This document shows positions 46,930 through 56,290 of a stretch of 64,000 nt of DNA, piece by piece (position 1 is the stretch's first letter; every line of letters begins with the position of its first letter). The DNA lies in contig NZ_CP016464.1 in NCBI RefSeq assembly GCF_001713455.1, forward strand, positions 743,501-807,500, given 5' to 3'. The notes under the pieces are model-generated. The model was not told the origin of the DNA, searched no databases, and saw only the letters and a program-made list of their open reading frames with translations. The position numbers and the translations under genes were made by a program. Source of the stretch: Bosea sp. RAC05 (GTDB lineage Bacteria > Pseudomonadota > Alphaproteobacteria > Rhizobiales > Beijerinckiaceae).

Positions 46930-47985
46930 TCAGGCGGACAAGGGTCGGGCCGGCATGGGCGCGCGGGCGAGGGAGGAGGTCAGGCGCGCCAACATTTCGC
47001 GGCAGGCGGCGCGGTCGATCGGCAGCGCCCCGTCGGCGCCATGGCGGCTGACGATGAGCGAGGCCGAGACGGCGCCGTAGGCGGCCGCAAGGACGGGATC
47101 GCCCGTCTCGACGAGCCCGGCGAGGAAGCCGCCGCAGAAGGAATCGCCCGCGCCCGTTGGGTCGATGGCACGGGTCGGGATCACCGGCACGGCGACCGGC
47201 GCGTCGGCCACCTTGTCCCAAACGAGGCAGCCGCGCGGCCCGAGCTTCACCGCCGCCGTGCCGCGGCAGCGCGCTGCGGCGAGCGCCAGCGCCTGCTCGA
47301 TCGGCGCGCCGGGGACGAGCGCGGCGAGCTCGATCTCGCTCGGCAGGAAGGCATCGACCTGCGCGAGGAAGGGCGAGAGATCGTCGAGGGAGAGTTCCGC
47401 CAGCTGCCAGCCGGCATCGAGTGTCACCACCATGCCGCGCCCGTTGAACAGGGGCAGCAGGTCGGCCAGCACCACCGGGCGGCTCGGCGCGCAATGGGCC
47501 CCGCGGGCGCGCAGATAGTGCTCCGGCACCTGCGCGGCGACCATCGGATGCGTGTCGCGGAACTGCGAATAGGAGAGCTCGCCGCCGTCGCCGCGCCGCC
47601 GCAGATGCGCCTGCCAGTCATCGACCTGCTGCAGCGTCAGCCGGTCGGTCGGGAAACCGGCCTGCGCCAGCTCCTCGGGGCGGCTGGTCAGCCGCTCGCT
47701 GCGGTGGCCCTCGTCGTCGTAGATGAACCAGTTGCCGCTCTCGAGCGCGACATCGACCATGACGACGCCATCGAGCGCGACGCCGTTGTCGCGAAGTCGC
47801 GCCAGCGTCTCGCGCGGATAGCTCGCCACGGCGACGCTGACGAGGCCGACATGCTCGCGCCAGCACAGGGCGCCGACGCTGGAATAGGCGCCGTTGCCGC
47901 CGACCCGCGCCAGCGCGACCGTCCCGTCGGCCGAGATCACATGATCGACCGTCAGCCCGCCCGCGGTGACGAGCTCCGGCGTCAC
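46930..47985 (-). CDS. PfkB-family carbohydrate kinase
   Basis: Sugar kinase of 351 aa of the ribokinase/PfkB family. It begins LVTAGGLTVDHVIS and GGNGAYSSVGALCW near the N-terminus (substrate-binding Asp/Gly region). The ATP/anion-hole motif is DPTGAGDSFCGGFLAG at about residues 280-295, with the catalytic Asp in GAGD. The start is GTG at 47985, overlapping the SIS stop (GTGA); upstream in-frame codons belong to the SIS gene region. Between SIS and BtpA genes it fits phosphorylating the sugar before SIS-dependent cleavage or isomerisation. Substrate unknown. Confidence 0.85.
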   Translation of the reverse strand: MTPELVTAGGLTVDHVISADGTVALARVGGNGAYSSVGALCWREHVGLVSVAVASYPRETLARLRDNGVALDGVVMVDVALESGNWFIYDDEGHRSERLTSRPEELAQAGFPTDRLTLQQVDDWQAHLRRRGDGGELSYSQFRDTHPMVAAQVPEHYLRARGAHCAPSRPVVLADLLPLFNGRGMVVTLDAGWQLAELSLDDLSPFLAQVDAFLPSEIELAALVPGAPIEQALALAAARCRGTAAVKLGPRGCLVWDKVADAPVAVPVIPTRAIDPTGAGDSFCGGFLAGLVETGDPVLAAAYGAVSASLIVSRHGADGALPIDRAACREMLARLTSSLARAPMPARPLSA

Positions 47986-49115
47986 GCAGCGAGGCCGCCG
48001 AGCCGCGGGGCGCCGAGGCCGAGCGCGTCGCGCGCCTTGGTCACGTGGTAGCCGAACAGATGCAGCGGCACGCTGTAGACCAGCGGCGCCAGCTCGATCC
48101 GCACCGGCGGCAGATGCCAGACATGGGCGCAATAGGGGCCGAAATCGGTCTCGCCCTCCGGCACCAGGGCGATGGTGTGCCCCTCGACGCCCTTGCCGAC
48201 GATGGCGGTCTCCAGCGCGCGCTGCCGGCTCGCCTGGTCGGGCGCGATCAGGAAGAGAGGGTCGCCGGCCTTCTGCGTGCGGTAATGGTGGTATTCCTCC
48301 AGCGGGAAGGCGATGGCGTGGATCGGCGCCAGCTCCTTCAGCTTGGCTGCACCGAAGGCGGCGGGCGCCAGATGCGGGCCCGCGCCGGCCAGCAGCATCA
48401 TATCGCTGCGCGCGAGCTCCACGCCCAGCGCCTTCGCCTTGTCGTAGAAGCCGGTTGCGACGGCATCCATCACGGCCGGCAGCGCCGCGAGATCGGCCGC
48501 CAGGCCGGGGGCCTTGGCCTCGCCGAGGCCCTTCGCCTTGGCGATCGCCAGTGCGAGCGCAATCAGCAGGGCCATGGCGGCGGTGCTGGATTGCGTCGGC
48601 CAGCCGCCGCGCGTGGCCTGGATCAGCAGGGCGGACGGAAACTCCCGCATCATCGCCGAGGTCGCGGTGTTGGTCAGCGCGACGGCATAGCCGCCCTGCG
48701 CGATCGTGGCCTTCAGGCTCGCGCTCACCGGCGCCGTGTTACCGCTCGAGCTCAGCCCGATCATCAGCGTGCCGTCGTCGACGAGGTCGAGCCCGTACTG
48801 CTCGAGGTCGAAGGCCTCATAGGGCTCGCAGGGCACGCCGAGCAGCCGCTCATAGGCCAGCCTGACGCCGATGCCGGCGATCCAGGAATCGCCGCAGCCG
48901 GTGATGACGACGCGCCGCAGCGGCTGCGCGGCGATCTCGCTGGCGATGCGCTGGACCGCCTCCGCGGTGGTCGCGAGCGTGCGGCTCATCGCGTCGCCCT
49001 GGGCCATCATCTCGGTATGCGTCAGCTCCACGCGCCGGAAGCGCTCCGGATCTCCGGGCGCATCCGACGAGGATTCGCGCTTGAGGGCTTTGAACTGCTG
49101 CATGTGGTCGGCCAT
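47982..49115 (-). CDS. SIS-domain sugar isomerase/deglycase-like protein
   Basis: Protein of 377 aa with two SIS domains, like GlmS/AgaS/FrlB. Evidence: VVITGCGDSWIAGIGVRLAYERLLGV (about residues 75-100) and MIGLSSSGNTAPVSASL in domain one, and LLAGAGPHLAPAAFGAAKLKELAPIHAIAFPLEEYHHYR in domain two. The latter region corresponds to the GlmS KHGP loop. It lacks the glutaminase part of GlmS. The ATG at 49115 is preferred over the in-frame M at 49163. First gene of the SIS-PfkB-BtpA operon, divergent from a DeoR regulator. An amadoriase-like role, splitting a sugar-amine phosphate, is one hypothesis. Confidence 0.85.
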   Translation of the reverse strand: MADHMQQFKALKRESSSDAPGDPERFRRVELTHTEMMAQGDAMSRTLATTAEAVQRIASEIAAQPLRRVVITGCGDSWIAGIGVRLAYERLLGVPCEPYEAFDLEQYGLDLVDDGTLMIGLSSSGNTAPVSASLKATIAQGGYAVALTNTATSAMMREFPSALLIQATRGGWPTQSSTAAMALLIALALAIAKAKGLGEAKAPGLAADLAALPAVMDAVATGFYDKAKALGVELARSDMMLLAGAGPHLAPAAFGAAKLKELAPIHAIAFPLEEYHHYRTQKAGDPLFLIAPDQASRQRALETAIVGKGVEGHTIALVPEGETDFGPYCAHVWHLPPVRIELAPLVYSVPLHLFGYHVTKARDALGLGAPRLGGLAA

Positions 49116-49226
49116 GCTGGTCCCGTCCTGTCGATCGTCTGGTCGCGGTCCGCTCGTCGGCACCGCAATCTGGACTTTCGATATCCTTCATTTTATCTGG
49201 TAACGCAAGTGACATCGAAGCCCGCC

Positions 49227-50042
49227 ATGCCCCAGACGCAAGCCCTGCCCGACCTCGCCCGCGGCCGCACATTGCCGCGCCACGAGCGCATCATCGAACA
49301 GCTCGCGAGCAAGGGCGTGGTCGAGGTTGCGGCGCTGGCCGAGGAGCTCGGCGTCTCCGCCGTGACGATCCGCGCCGATCTCGATGCGCTGGAGAAGCGG
49401 CAGCTCATCCGCCGCATCCGCGGCGGCGCCATGGCGCTGCGTCCGGCCCGCTTCGAGCGCCCCGTCGATCTGCCGAGCCAGTCCTTCTCCGAGGAGAAGC
49501 AGCGCATCGCCGATCATGCCGCCGCTCTCGTCCGTGACGGCGAAACCGTCATTCTCGACGCCGGCACAACCACGCTCGCCATCGCCCATGCCCTGCCGGA
49601 GGCGCTCACCGACGTCGTCGTCGTGACCAACGGGCTCGACATCGCCCTGGCGCTGCACGCCCATCCCGGCGTGACCGTCATCGTCACCGGCGGGCGCCTC
49701 AAGCGCGGCGGGCGCAATGCCCGCGCGAGCAGCCTGATCTCGCCCTTCGGCACGACGCTGCTGCGCGAGATCAACGCCGATCTCGCCTTTCTCTGCTGCG
49801 CCGGCGTCGATGCCGCCCGCGGCTTCACCAACGGCAACTGGGAGGAGGCGGAGGTCAAGAAGGCGATGATGGCCTCGGCCCGCCGTGTCGTCTTCGTCGC
49901 CGATCACGGCAAGATCGGCCATGTCGGCAGCGCGCGGATCGCCCCGTTGGGCCAGGCGGATCTGCTGATCACCGACAATGGCGCCGCTGCCGCCGACATC
50001 CAGGCGCTCGAGGCGGCGGGGGTTCAGGTCACCATCGCGTGA
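49227..50042 (+). CDS. DeoR/GlpR-family transcriptional regulator
   Basis: Repressor-type regulator of 271 aa with an N-terminal DeoR helix-turn-helix (RHERIIEQLASKGVVEVAALAEELGVSAVTIRADLDALE, about residues 17-55). A sugar-phosphate-binding DeoRC domain follows, carrying DAGTTTLAIAHAL and the FTNGNWEEAEVKKAMM...VVFVADHGKIG pattern. The upstream reading frame overlaps the SIS gene and was excluded; GTG at 49209 is an alternative start. It lies between the SIS operon (divergent) and an ABC importer (same strand) and probably controls both, released by a sugar phosphate. Confidence 0.87.
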   Translation: MPQTQALPDLARGRTLPRHERIIEQLASKGVVEVAALAEELGVSAVTIRADLDALEKRQLIRRIRGGAMALRPARFERPVDLPSQSFSEEKQRIADHAAALVRDGETVILDAGTTTLAIAHALPEALTDVVVVTNGLDIALALHAHPGVTVIVTGGRLKRGGRNARASSLISPFGTTLLREINADLAFLCCAGVDAARGFTNGNWEEAEVKKAMMASARRVVFVADHGKIGHVGSARIAPLGQADLLITDNGAAAADIQALEAAGVQVTIA

Positions 50043-50184
50043 GCGCTCGAAAAATCGGCGGGGTCTGGCTAAGTTTTATGCTTGCGATTGTTTTCGTTTG
50101 TCCGCAAATTGAAAGCGACACCAGCGCCGCCTGCGCTTTTCGCGCGGGCACCGATCCGATGCAGCCAGGCCGGGGAGATCCTCC

Positions 50185-51228
50185 ATGACGACTTTGTCTC
50201 GACGCCATTTCCTCGGGGCTGCCGCCGGCAGCGTCGCGATTGCCTCGCCCTCCGTGCTCCGGGCCCAGGCCCGGGAGTTGGTCATGATCGGCTATGGCAG
50301 CGCCCAGGACGATCCGCTGAAGCGCGCCGGCGAGATCCTCGCCAAGAAGTATCCTGGCGTCTCGCTGCGCATCATCGGCGGCCTCTCGGCCGAGGCGATC
50401 GCGCAGATCAAGGCCTCCCGCGGCGCCTCGCCCTATGATTTCGCCGTGATGGGCTCGCCCGCGATCATCAACGCCGTCGACGAGGGCGTGCTCGAGCCGC
50501 TCGATCTCGCCAAGGTGCCCAACGCCAAGAACATCGACCCGCGCTTCCCGCCCTACGCCTATGGCATGGGCGTTCCGATCAGTTATGCCGGCATCGGCAT
50601 CGCCTACAACAAGCAGATGGTGCCGAACCCGCCCAAGACCTGGGCGGACCTCTGGAAGCCGGAATATGCCGGCAAGATCGGGCTCTCGCGGCCGCAGTCC
50701 AATCTCGGCCTCGCCTGCGTCGCCATCGCGGCCGCCGCCTTTGGCCGGCCGGATTCCGACACCGATTTCGGCCTCGCCAAGTGGAAGGAGCTGAAGCCGC
50801 TGGTCGGGCGCAATCCCAACCTGCTGCAGCAGATGCTGGAGCGCGGCGAGATCGGTCTCTGCCCGCTCTGGCACGACAACACCGGCATCGCCATCGCCAG
50901 CGGCCTGCCGCTCGGCTACGCCAAGGTCACCGGCCCGGGCCCGCTGATCCTGCCGACGATGATCGTCAAGTTCGCCCGCACCGCCCATAACGACCTGATC
51001 CACGAATTCGCCGACATCCTGCTCACCAACGAGAGCCAGACCTTCGCCGCCCAGCCGCCCTATTACTTCGGCACCACGGTGAAGGGCATCGTCGCCCCGG
51101 CGGGAGCGGCCGCCTTCCTGCCTTCCACGCCGGAGGAGATCGCGTCGATGGTGTCGGTCGACTGGCCGAAGGTCGCGCCCAACCGCGGCAAGATCGTCGA
51201 GGCCTTCGACCGGATGTTCGCCGGGTGA
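50185..51228 (+). CDS. ABC transporter substrate-binding protein, Tat-type signal (PotD/FbpA class)
   Basis: Periplasmic binding protein of 347 aa. The N-terminus MTTLSRRHFLGAAAGSVAIASPSVLRAQA has an SRRHFL twin-arginine motif, so Tat export is likely. The body belongs to the PotD/FbpA-like class II fold (YDFAVMGSPAIINAVDEGVLEPLD, GIGIAYNKQMVPNPPKTWADLWKPEY). First gene of a four-gene importer whose neighbours are a sugar-type regulator and sugar kinase/SIS genes, so the ligand may be a sugar conjugate and not a polyamine. The 142-bp gap before it includes a TTTTCG-containing AT-rich patch near 50085-50100. Confidence 0.85.
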   Translation: MTTLSRRHFLGAAAGSVAIASPSVLRAQARELVMIGYGSAQDDPLKRAGEILAKKYPGVSLRIIGGLSAEAIAQIKASRGASPYDFAVMGSPAIINAVDEGVLEPLDLAKVPNAKNIDPRFPPYAYGMGVPISYAGIGIAYNKQMVPNPPKTWADLWKPEYAGKIGLSRPQSNLGLACVAIAAAAFGRPDSDTDFGLAKWKELKPLVGRNPNLLQQMLERGEIGLCPLWHDNTGIAIASGLPLGYAKVTGPGPLILPTMIVKFARTAHNDLIHEFADILLTNESQTFAAQPPYYFGTTVKGIVAPAGAAAFLPSTPEEIASMVSVDWPKVAPNRGKIVEAFDRMFAG

Positions 51229-52316
51229 CCACCGCGGCTGCGCCCATCCCGGCGACCGGGACGGCGGAAGCCGCCCCGGTCGTGGCGATCCGCGATGCGG
51301 TCAAGCGCTTCGCGGGCCTCACCGTGCTCGACCGCTGCTCGCTCGTCGCGCAGGAAGGCGAGATCCTGACGTTGCTGGGCTCGTCGGGCTGCGGCAAGAC
51401 CACGCTGCTGCGCTGCATCGCCGGCTTCCTGACGCCCGACGAGGGCGAGATCCTGATCGACGGCCGGGATACGATCCCCGTCCCGGTCAACCGCCGGTCC
51501 GTCGGCGTTGTCTTCCAGAGCTATGCGCTCTTTCCCCATCTCACCGTGGCTAAGAATGTCGGCTATGGCCTGCGCATGCGTGGCGTCCCCGCGGCCGAGA
51601 TTGGCCGTCGCGTTGCCCAGGCGCTGCAGACGGTCTCGCTGACCGGCTTCGAGGAGCGCTACCCGGCCCAGCTCTCGGGCGGGCAGCAGCAGCGCGTCGC
51701 GATTGCCCGCGTGCTGGTGCTGGAGCCGCGCGTGCTCCTGCTCGACGAGCCCTTCAATGCGCTCGATGCCAAGCTGCGCGGCACCATGCAGATGGAGATG
51801 CGCCAGCTGATCAAGCGCCTCGGCATCACCGCGATCTTCGTCACGCACGACCAGGAAGAGGCGCTGACCATGTCGGACCGCATCGCCGTGATGCGCGCCG
51901 GCCGGATCGAGCAGCTGGACACGCCGGAGGCGGTGTTCGACCGCCCCGCCAGCGCCTATGTCGCCGATTTCGTCGGCGCCTCGAATTTCTGGAACGGCCT
52001 GGCGAGCCAGGGCCGGGTCGTGCTGCCGGACGGACAGAGCGTTCCCACCGCGCTCGACGGCGAGGTCCGCGTCATGCTGCGCCCCCACAACGTCCTGATC
52101 GAGCCGGCCGGCGCGGACCAGGCGGGCTGGCGCGGGAGCGTCCGCTTCCGCCGCCATGTCGGCGCGCTGATGGAGTACGAGGTCGAGCTCTCAGACGGGG
52201 CCTCGCTCCGGGTCGTGGCGCTGCGCGACGAGACCCTGGCCCGCATCGACGTCGGCGACCGCGTGGCCCTGCGCCTGCGCGATCCCGCCGCCTGCATCGC
52301 CTTTCCGCGCGCATGA
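51225..52316 (+). CDS. ABC transporter ATP-binding protein (PotA/FbpC class)
   Basis: ATPase of 363 aa with Walker A GSSGCGKTT, signature LSGGQQQR, Walker B VLLLDEPFNALD and switch FVTHDQEEALTMSDRIAVM. A C-terminal TOBE-like domain follows from about residue 245 (VRVMLRPHNVLIEPAGADQAGW...). The start is a GTG overlapping the binding-protein stop (GTGA), and its stop overlaps the permease start (ATGA). Part of the importer starting at 50185. Confidence 0.88.
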   Translation: MTTAAAPIPATGTAEAAPVVAIRDAVKRFAGLTVLDRCSLVAQEGEILTLLGSSGCGKTTLLRCIAGFLTPDEGEILIDGRDTIPVPVNRRSVGVVFQSYALFPHLTVAKNVGYGLRMRGVPAAEIGRRVAQALQTVSLTGFEERYPAQLSGGQQQRVAIARVLVLEPRVLLLDEPFNALDAKLRGTMQMEMRQLIKRLGITAIFVTHDQEEALTMSDRIAVMRAGRIEQLDTPEAVFDRPASAYVADFVGASNFWNGLASQGRVVLPDGQSVPTALDGEVRVMLRPHNVLIEPAGADQAGWRGSVRFRRHVGALMEYEVELSDGASLRVVALRDETLARIDVGDRVALRLRDPAACIAFPRA

Positions 52317-53218
52317 CCCGCCGGCCCCTCCTGCTGCGGCTGGTCGACGAGCTCCTTTCGGGGCGCGGAATCTGGCCGGCCGTGCCGGCCATCGTCGTCC
52401 TCGTCGTGGTCGCCGTTATTCCCTTCGGCGTCCTGCTCTCGCTCGGCTTTTCGGACATCGTGGTGTCGCGCGGTGTCATCGTCTCGCAGGAATTGTCGCT
52501 GCGTCATCTCACGACCGCTCTCGCCGACCCGCTCTACCACACCACCTTCCGGCGCTCCCTGACGCTGGCGCTGACCACGACCTTCTTCTGCAGCCTGCTC
52601 GGCTTCCCCGTTGCCTATCTCTTCCTGATCGGCGGCCCCTGGGTGCGCCGCATCATCCTCGTGCTGACGATCGCGCCGATCCTGACCAGCGGCATCGTCC
52701 GGACCTATGCCTGGATCGTCATCCTCGGCGGCCGCGGCGTGGTGAATGCGACGCTGATGGAGTTCGGGCTGATCTCGCAGCCCCTGCGCATCATCAACAC
52801 GCATTGGGCGGTACTGATCGGCATGGTCCAGATCCATCTGCCGATCATGATCCTGCCGCTGATCGCGGTGATGAGCCGGCATGATTCCAGGCTCGAGGAG
52901 GCGTCCGCCAATCTCGGCGCGAGCCGGCTTGCGACGCTGCGGACGATCATCCTGCCGCTGAGCGTGCCAGGCCTCGGCACCGGCGCCGCGCTCGTGTTTA
53001 CCCTGAGCTACACCACCTTCGTGGTGCCGCAGCTCCTAGGTGGAGGCAACTATCTCAACGCCGCGACGATGGTCTACGAACAGGTCGTCTACTCGCTCGA
53101 ATGGAGCAAGGGCGCGGTGACCGCGATGATCCTGATGGCGACCTGCCTCGCCGTCCTGCTGGTCTTCGCCTGGCTGACGCATATCGGGACGCGCTGGACA
53201 CGGGTGGCGCAGCGATGA
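52313..53218 (+). CDS. ABC transporter permease (PotB-like)
   Basis: Permease of 301 aa with about six membrane segments and the EAA-type loop EEASANLGASRLATLRTIILP at about residues 195-215. The N-terminal ~30 residues are cytoplasmic. Class: spermidine/putrescine-like (PotB). Coupled to both neighbours by ATGA overlaps. Partner of the next gene in the membrane channel. Confidence 0.87.
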   Translation: MTRRPLLLRLVDELLSGRGIWPAVPAIVVLVVVAVIPFGVLLSLGFSDIVVSRGVIVSQELSLRHLTTALADPLYHTTFRRSLTLALTTTFFCSLLGFPVAYLFLIGGPWVRRIILVLTIAPILTSGIVRTYAWIVILGGRGVVNATLMEFGLISQPLRIINTHWAVLIGMVQIHLPIMILPLIAVMSRHDSRLEEASANLGASRLATLRTIILPLSVPGLGTGAALVFTLSYTTFVVPQLLGGGNYLNAATMVYEQVVYSLEWSKGAVTAMILMATCLAVLLVFAWLTHIGTRWTRVAQR

Positions 53219-54030
53219 AGCGGATCGACCGCGCCGAACTCCTCGACCGGCTGGGCATCGGCTTCATCATCGCGCTCGCGGTGCTGGCGCTGGCCCTGCT
53301 GCTGCTGCCGGCGGTCATCGTCGTGATGATGTCCTTCGACACGCGCGGCTATATCAGCTTCCCGCCCGTGGGCTTCACGCTCGACTGGTACGTCAAGGTC
53401 TTCAACCAGCCCGTGCTGGTGAATGCGATGTGGACCAGCATCAAGGTCGGGCTCTACGTCACTGCGCTCTGCATTCTGCTCGGCGTGCCGACCGCGCTGG
53501 CCTGCGCGCGGGGCGATTTCCGCGGCGCCACCGCGCTCTCGGTCTTCGTGCTGGTGCCACATATGGTGCCGGGCATCGTGCTCGGCGTCGCCGTGCTGTT
53601 CTCGGGCGCGCTGCTCGGCATCGGCCCCTCGATCTGGCTGCAGTCGGTCTCGCTCTCGGTCTATGTCATGGCCGTGATGGTGCGCACCGTGATGGCCCGC
53701 CTCCAGCGGCTCGATCCGCTGCTGGAACAGGCGTCGGCCAATCTCGGTGCCAGCCGCTGGCAGACCTTCCGAACCATCACCCTGCCGCTGCTGCTGCCCG
53801 CGATCCTGGCGGGTGCCGTGTTCACCTTCATCGAGGGCGTCGACAATCTTTCGGTGACGATCTTCACCCATGGCTATCGCGACCGGCCGCTGCCGATCGA
53901 GCTGCTCGCCATCGTCCAGAACAGCAACTCGCCGCTGGTCGCCGCCGTCTCCAGCGTGCAGATCATGCTGGCGATGCTCGCCTTGCTCGCGATCTCGCTG
54001 ACGATCGGCCTCGACCGCGTCAACGAGTAA
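53215..54030 (+). CDS. ABC transporter permease (PotC-like)
   Basis: Permease of 271 aa with six membrane segments and the EAA-type loop EQASANLGASRWQTFRTITLP at about residues 170-190. The ORF opens at 53101, but that part overlaps the preceding gene; the ATG at 53215 shares bases with its stop (ATGA). Fourth and last gene of the importer. A 263-bp gap follows before purU. Confidence 0.87.
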   Translation: MKRIDRAELLDRLGIGFIIALAVLALALLLLPAVIVVMMSFDTRGYISFPPVGFTLDWYVKVFNQPVLVNAMWTSIKVGLYVTALCILLGVPTALACARGDFRGATALSVFVLVPHMVPGIVLGVAVLFSGALLGIGPSIWLQSVSLSVYVMAVMVRTVMARLQRLDPLLEQASANLGASRWQTFRTITLPLLLPAILAGAVFTFIEGVDNLSVTIFTHGYRDRPLPIELLAIVQNSNSPLVAAVSSVQIMLAMLALLAISLTIGLDRVNE

Positions 54031-54293
54031 TCGGTCTTAACGCTTTGATCGCGCCGAGGCGCCCGCTGCGGCGCCCGGCCGCGACCAAACGCGCTTGACG
54101 ACGAGCCCGCCCATGGGCGTTGTGGGCGGGTGATGGGTGCTGCAGAGCGATGACCTTGCAGGTGAGCAAGTGCGGGAACGGGACGGGCCTTGCCCGTTGG
54201 CAACGGCCTGAACGCGGCCGAGGTTGAAGGCTGCGCGTTGCGCGCTCCCCACCCTCCGTTCTCCCGCAATCTGTTCGACCAGGGACCCGCCCA
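54031..54293 (+). other. 263-bp gap before purU with possible structured leader
   Basis: No convincing gene. It contains short GC stem-loops, among them ACGGGC-CTT-GCCCGT near 54180-54195 and GGCC...GGCC pairs around 54203-54220, then an AGGGA ribosome site at 54281-54285. A folded leader or a terminator of the ABC operon are both possible. No known riboswitch class was recognised by eye. Confidence 0.3.
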
Positions 54294-55172
54294 GTGCGGG
54301 CCAGCCTCATGTCCGCATCCACGATGATTCTCGCCCTGTCCTGCCCCGATCGGCCCGGCATCGTCGCCGCCGTCTCGACGCTTCTCGCCGAAGCCGGCTG
54401 CAACATCCGCGACGCCCAGCAATTCGACGATCTCGAAACCGGCCGCTTCTTCATGCGCGTCGTCTTCGACCGACTGCCGGGCGCCGCCTCGCCCGATGTG
54501 ATCGGGACCCGCATCGACGACCTCGCCTCGCGCTTCGCCATGGCCGTCTCGCTGCGCGATGCGGCCGAGCGCAAGCGCGTGCTGCTGCTGGTCTCGAAAT
54601 TCGACCATTGCCTGGCCGACCTGATCTATCGCTGGCGCATCGGCGAACTGCCGATGGACATCACCGCGGTGGTCTCGAACCATGCGCGCGAGCACATCGC
54701 CTCGACCGATCTCGGCGATCTGCCCTTCCATCACCTGCCGGTCGACCGGGCCAACAAGGCGGAGCAGGAAGCGGCGATCTGGCGGCTGGTCGAGGAGACG
54801 CGCAGCGACCTGGTCGTGCTCGCCCGCTACATGCAGATCCTGTCGGATGCCTTCTCCGCCCAACTGGCCGGCCGCTGCATCAACATCCACCACTCCTTCC
54901 TGCCGGGCTTCAAGGGGGCCAAGCCCTATCACCAGGCGCATGAGCGCGGCGTTAAGCTGATCGGCGCCACCGCCCATTACGTCACCTCCGATCTCGACGA
55001 GGGCCCGATCATCGAGCAGGACGTCGAGCGCATCTCGCATCGCGACATGCCCGACGATCTCGTCCGCAAGGGGCGCGACATCGAGCGGCGCGTGCTCGCC
55101 CGCGCCGTGCGCTATCATCTGGAGGATCGCGTCCTGCTCAACGGCCGCAAGACCGTCATCTTCACGGACTGA
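54294..55172 (+). CDS. purU: Formyltetrahydrofolate deformylase
   Basis: Cytoplasmic enzyme of 292 aa hydrolysing 10-formyl-THF to formate and THF, balancing one-carbon pools. An N-terminal ACT domain ([24 protein letters not shown], about residues 15-90) precedes the formyltransferase-fold catalytic domain. That domain has [11 protein letters not shown], the [35 protein letters not shown] stretch (about 197-230, with the catalytic Asn/His) and [15 protein letters not shown]. The GTG at 54294 has AGGGA 8 nt upstream; the ATG at 54309 is the alternative. Stands alone; converges on the YeeE gene. Confidence 0.9.
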   Translation: MRASLMSASTMILALSCPDRPGIVAAVSTLLAEAGCNIRDAQQFDDLETGRFFMRVVFDRLPGAASPDVIGTRIDDLASRFAMAVSLRDAAERKRVLLLVSKFDHCLADLIYRWRIGELPMDITAVVSNHAREHIASTDLGDLPFHHLPVDRANKAEQEAAIWRLVEETRSDLVVLARYMQILSDAFSAQLAGRCINIHHSFLPGFKGAKPYHQAHERGVKLIGATAHYVTSDLDEGPIIEQDVERISHRDMPDDLVRKGRDIERRVLARAVRYHLEDRVLLNGRKTVIFTD

Positions 55173-55184
55173 GGCGAAGCCCGG

Positions 55185-56255
55185 TCAGCGGCGGAAGATC
55201 TGGCGGATCGAGCCTTCCATCAGGAAGGCGATGCCCAGCCGCGCACCGACCATCATGCCGAAGATCGCCAGCGGCCAGGACAGCGCCATCATCGAGCCGG
55301 CCGTGATGCCCTGTCCGATCGTGCAGCCGCCGGCGAGGATGCCGCCCCCGCCCATCATCACCGCGCCGACCAGATGGCGGCGCATTTCATGGTGGTCGTC
55401 GAAGGCCTCCCAGCGCAGTTCGCGGTCGACCAGCGCCGACAGGAACGCGCCGAGCACGACGCCAAGGACCGAGCCGATGCCGAAATCCAGCAGGCCGTCG
55501 GGCGTCGTCAGGACGGCATAGAGTGCGCGTCCGACGGGCGAGACGAAGGTCAGGCTCTGGGGGCGGGTGTGAAGCGAGAACGCATCGACGGCCACCCCCG
55601 TCGCCCACCATCCGGCGACGACACCGAGGCCCAGCGTCAGGCCCGCCAGCAGCAGGCGCGGCGAGCGGCGCAGTCGCCTGTCGAGGGCGACGGCGAGGAT
55701 GAGCAGGCTGGCTGCGGTGACGACGATCGCCAGTCGCCAATCGCCGAAGTCCAGCCAGGCCAGCAGCGAGGGCAGGTCTCCCCGGGCGGCGCCGGGCACG
55801 GGCAGGGCGATCGCCTCCAGCCGGTCGATGCGCAGTGGCGCCAGGATGCCGCGCAGGGTCGCATAGGCCGTGGCACCGAAGACCATCATCACGATGAGGC
55901 TGCGCAGGTCGCCGGTGCCGAGCCGGATCAGCGAGCCGAAGCCGCAGGTGCCCACCAGCGCCATTCCGAGGCCAAACAGCGTCGATCCGAGCAGGATCGC
56001 AAGCCAGGGAAGGGCGGTGGGAACATAGTTCGTCAGCGCCGGATCGAGCGCCCCGCTCCAGACCATGGCCTGCGTGCCGAGCAGGGCGACGCCCAGCGCC
56101 AGCCCGAAGATCCGCAGCCGACGCGTATCGCCGCCGATCCAGACGTCCTCGATCGCACCGAACGAGCACAGCCGCGCCCGCCGCGCGGTGAAGCCGCAGG
56201 CCACGCCGATGGCGATGCCGACGAGTGCGACCGACCAGGCGGGCAGCGGCCCCAT
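55185..56255 (-). CDS. YeeE/YedE-family sulfur-compound transporter
   Basis: Membrane protein of 356 aa with about ten hydrophobic segments, of the YeeE/TsuA group that takes up thiosulfate. Cysteine-containing loops typical of the family are seen: FTARRARLCSFGAI near the start, ALVGTCGFGSLIRLG in the middle and LAGGCTIGQGITAGS near the end. It shares strand with the ArsR-type regulator and SoxS-like genes (36-bp gap), placing it in the sox locus, where it may import thiosulfate or move a sulfur intermediate. Confidence 0.85.
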   Translation of the reverse strand: MGPLPAWSVALVGIAIGVACGFTARRARLCSFGAIEDVWIGGDTRRLRIFGLALGVALLGTQAMVWSGALDPALTNYVPTALPWLAILLGSTLFGLGMALVGTCGFGSLIRLGTGDLRSLIVMMVFGATAYATLRGILAPLRIDRLEAIALPVPGAARGDLPSLLAWLDFGDWRLAIVVTAASLLILAVALDRRLRRSPRLLLAGLTLGLGVVAGWWATGVAVDAFSLHTRPQSLTFVSPVGRALYAVLTTPDGLLDFGIGSVLGVVLGAFLSALVDRELRWEAFDDHHEMRRHLVGAVMMGGGGILAGGCTIGQGITAGSMMALSWPLAIFGMMVGARLGIAFLMEGSIRQIFRR

Positions 56256-56290
56256 CGATCAGGGCAGGAGCGGTGGGCGGCGCGGCGACA

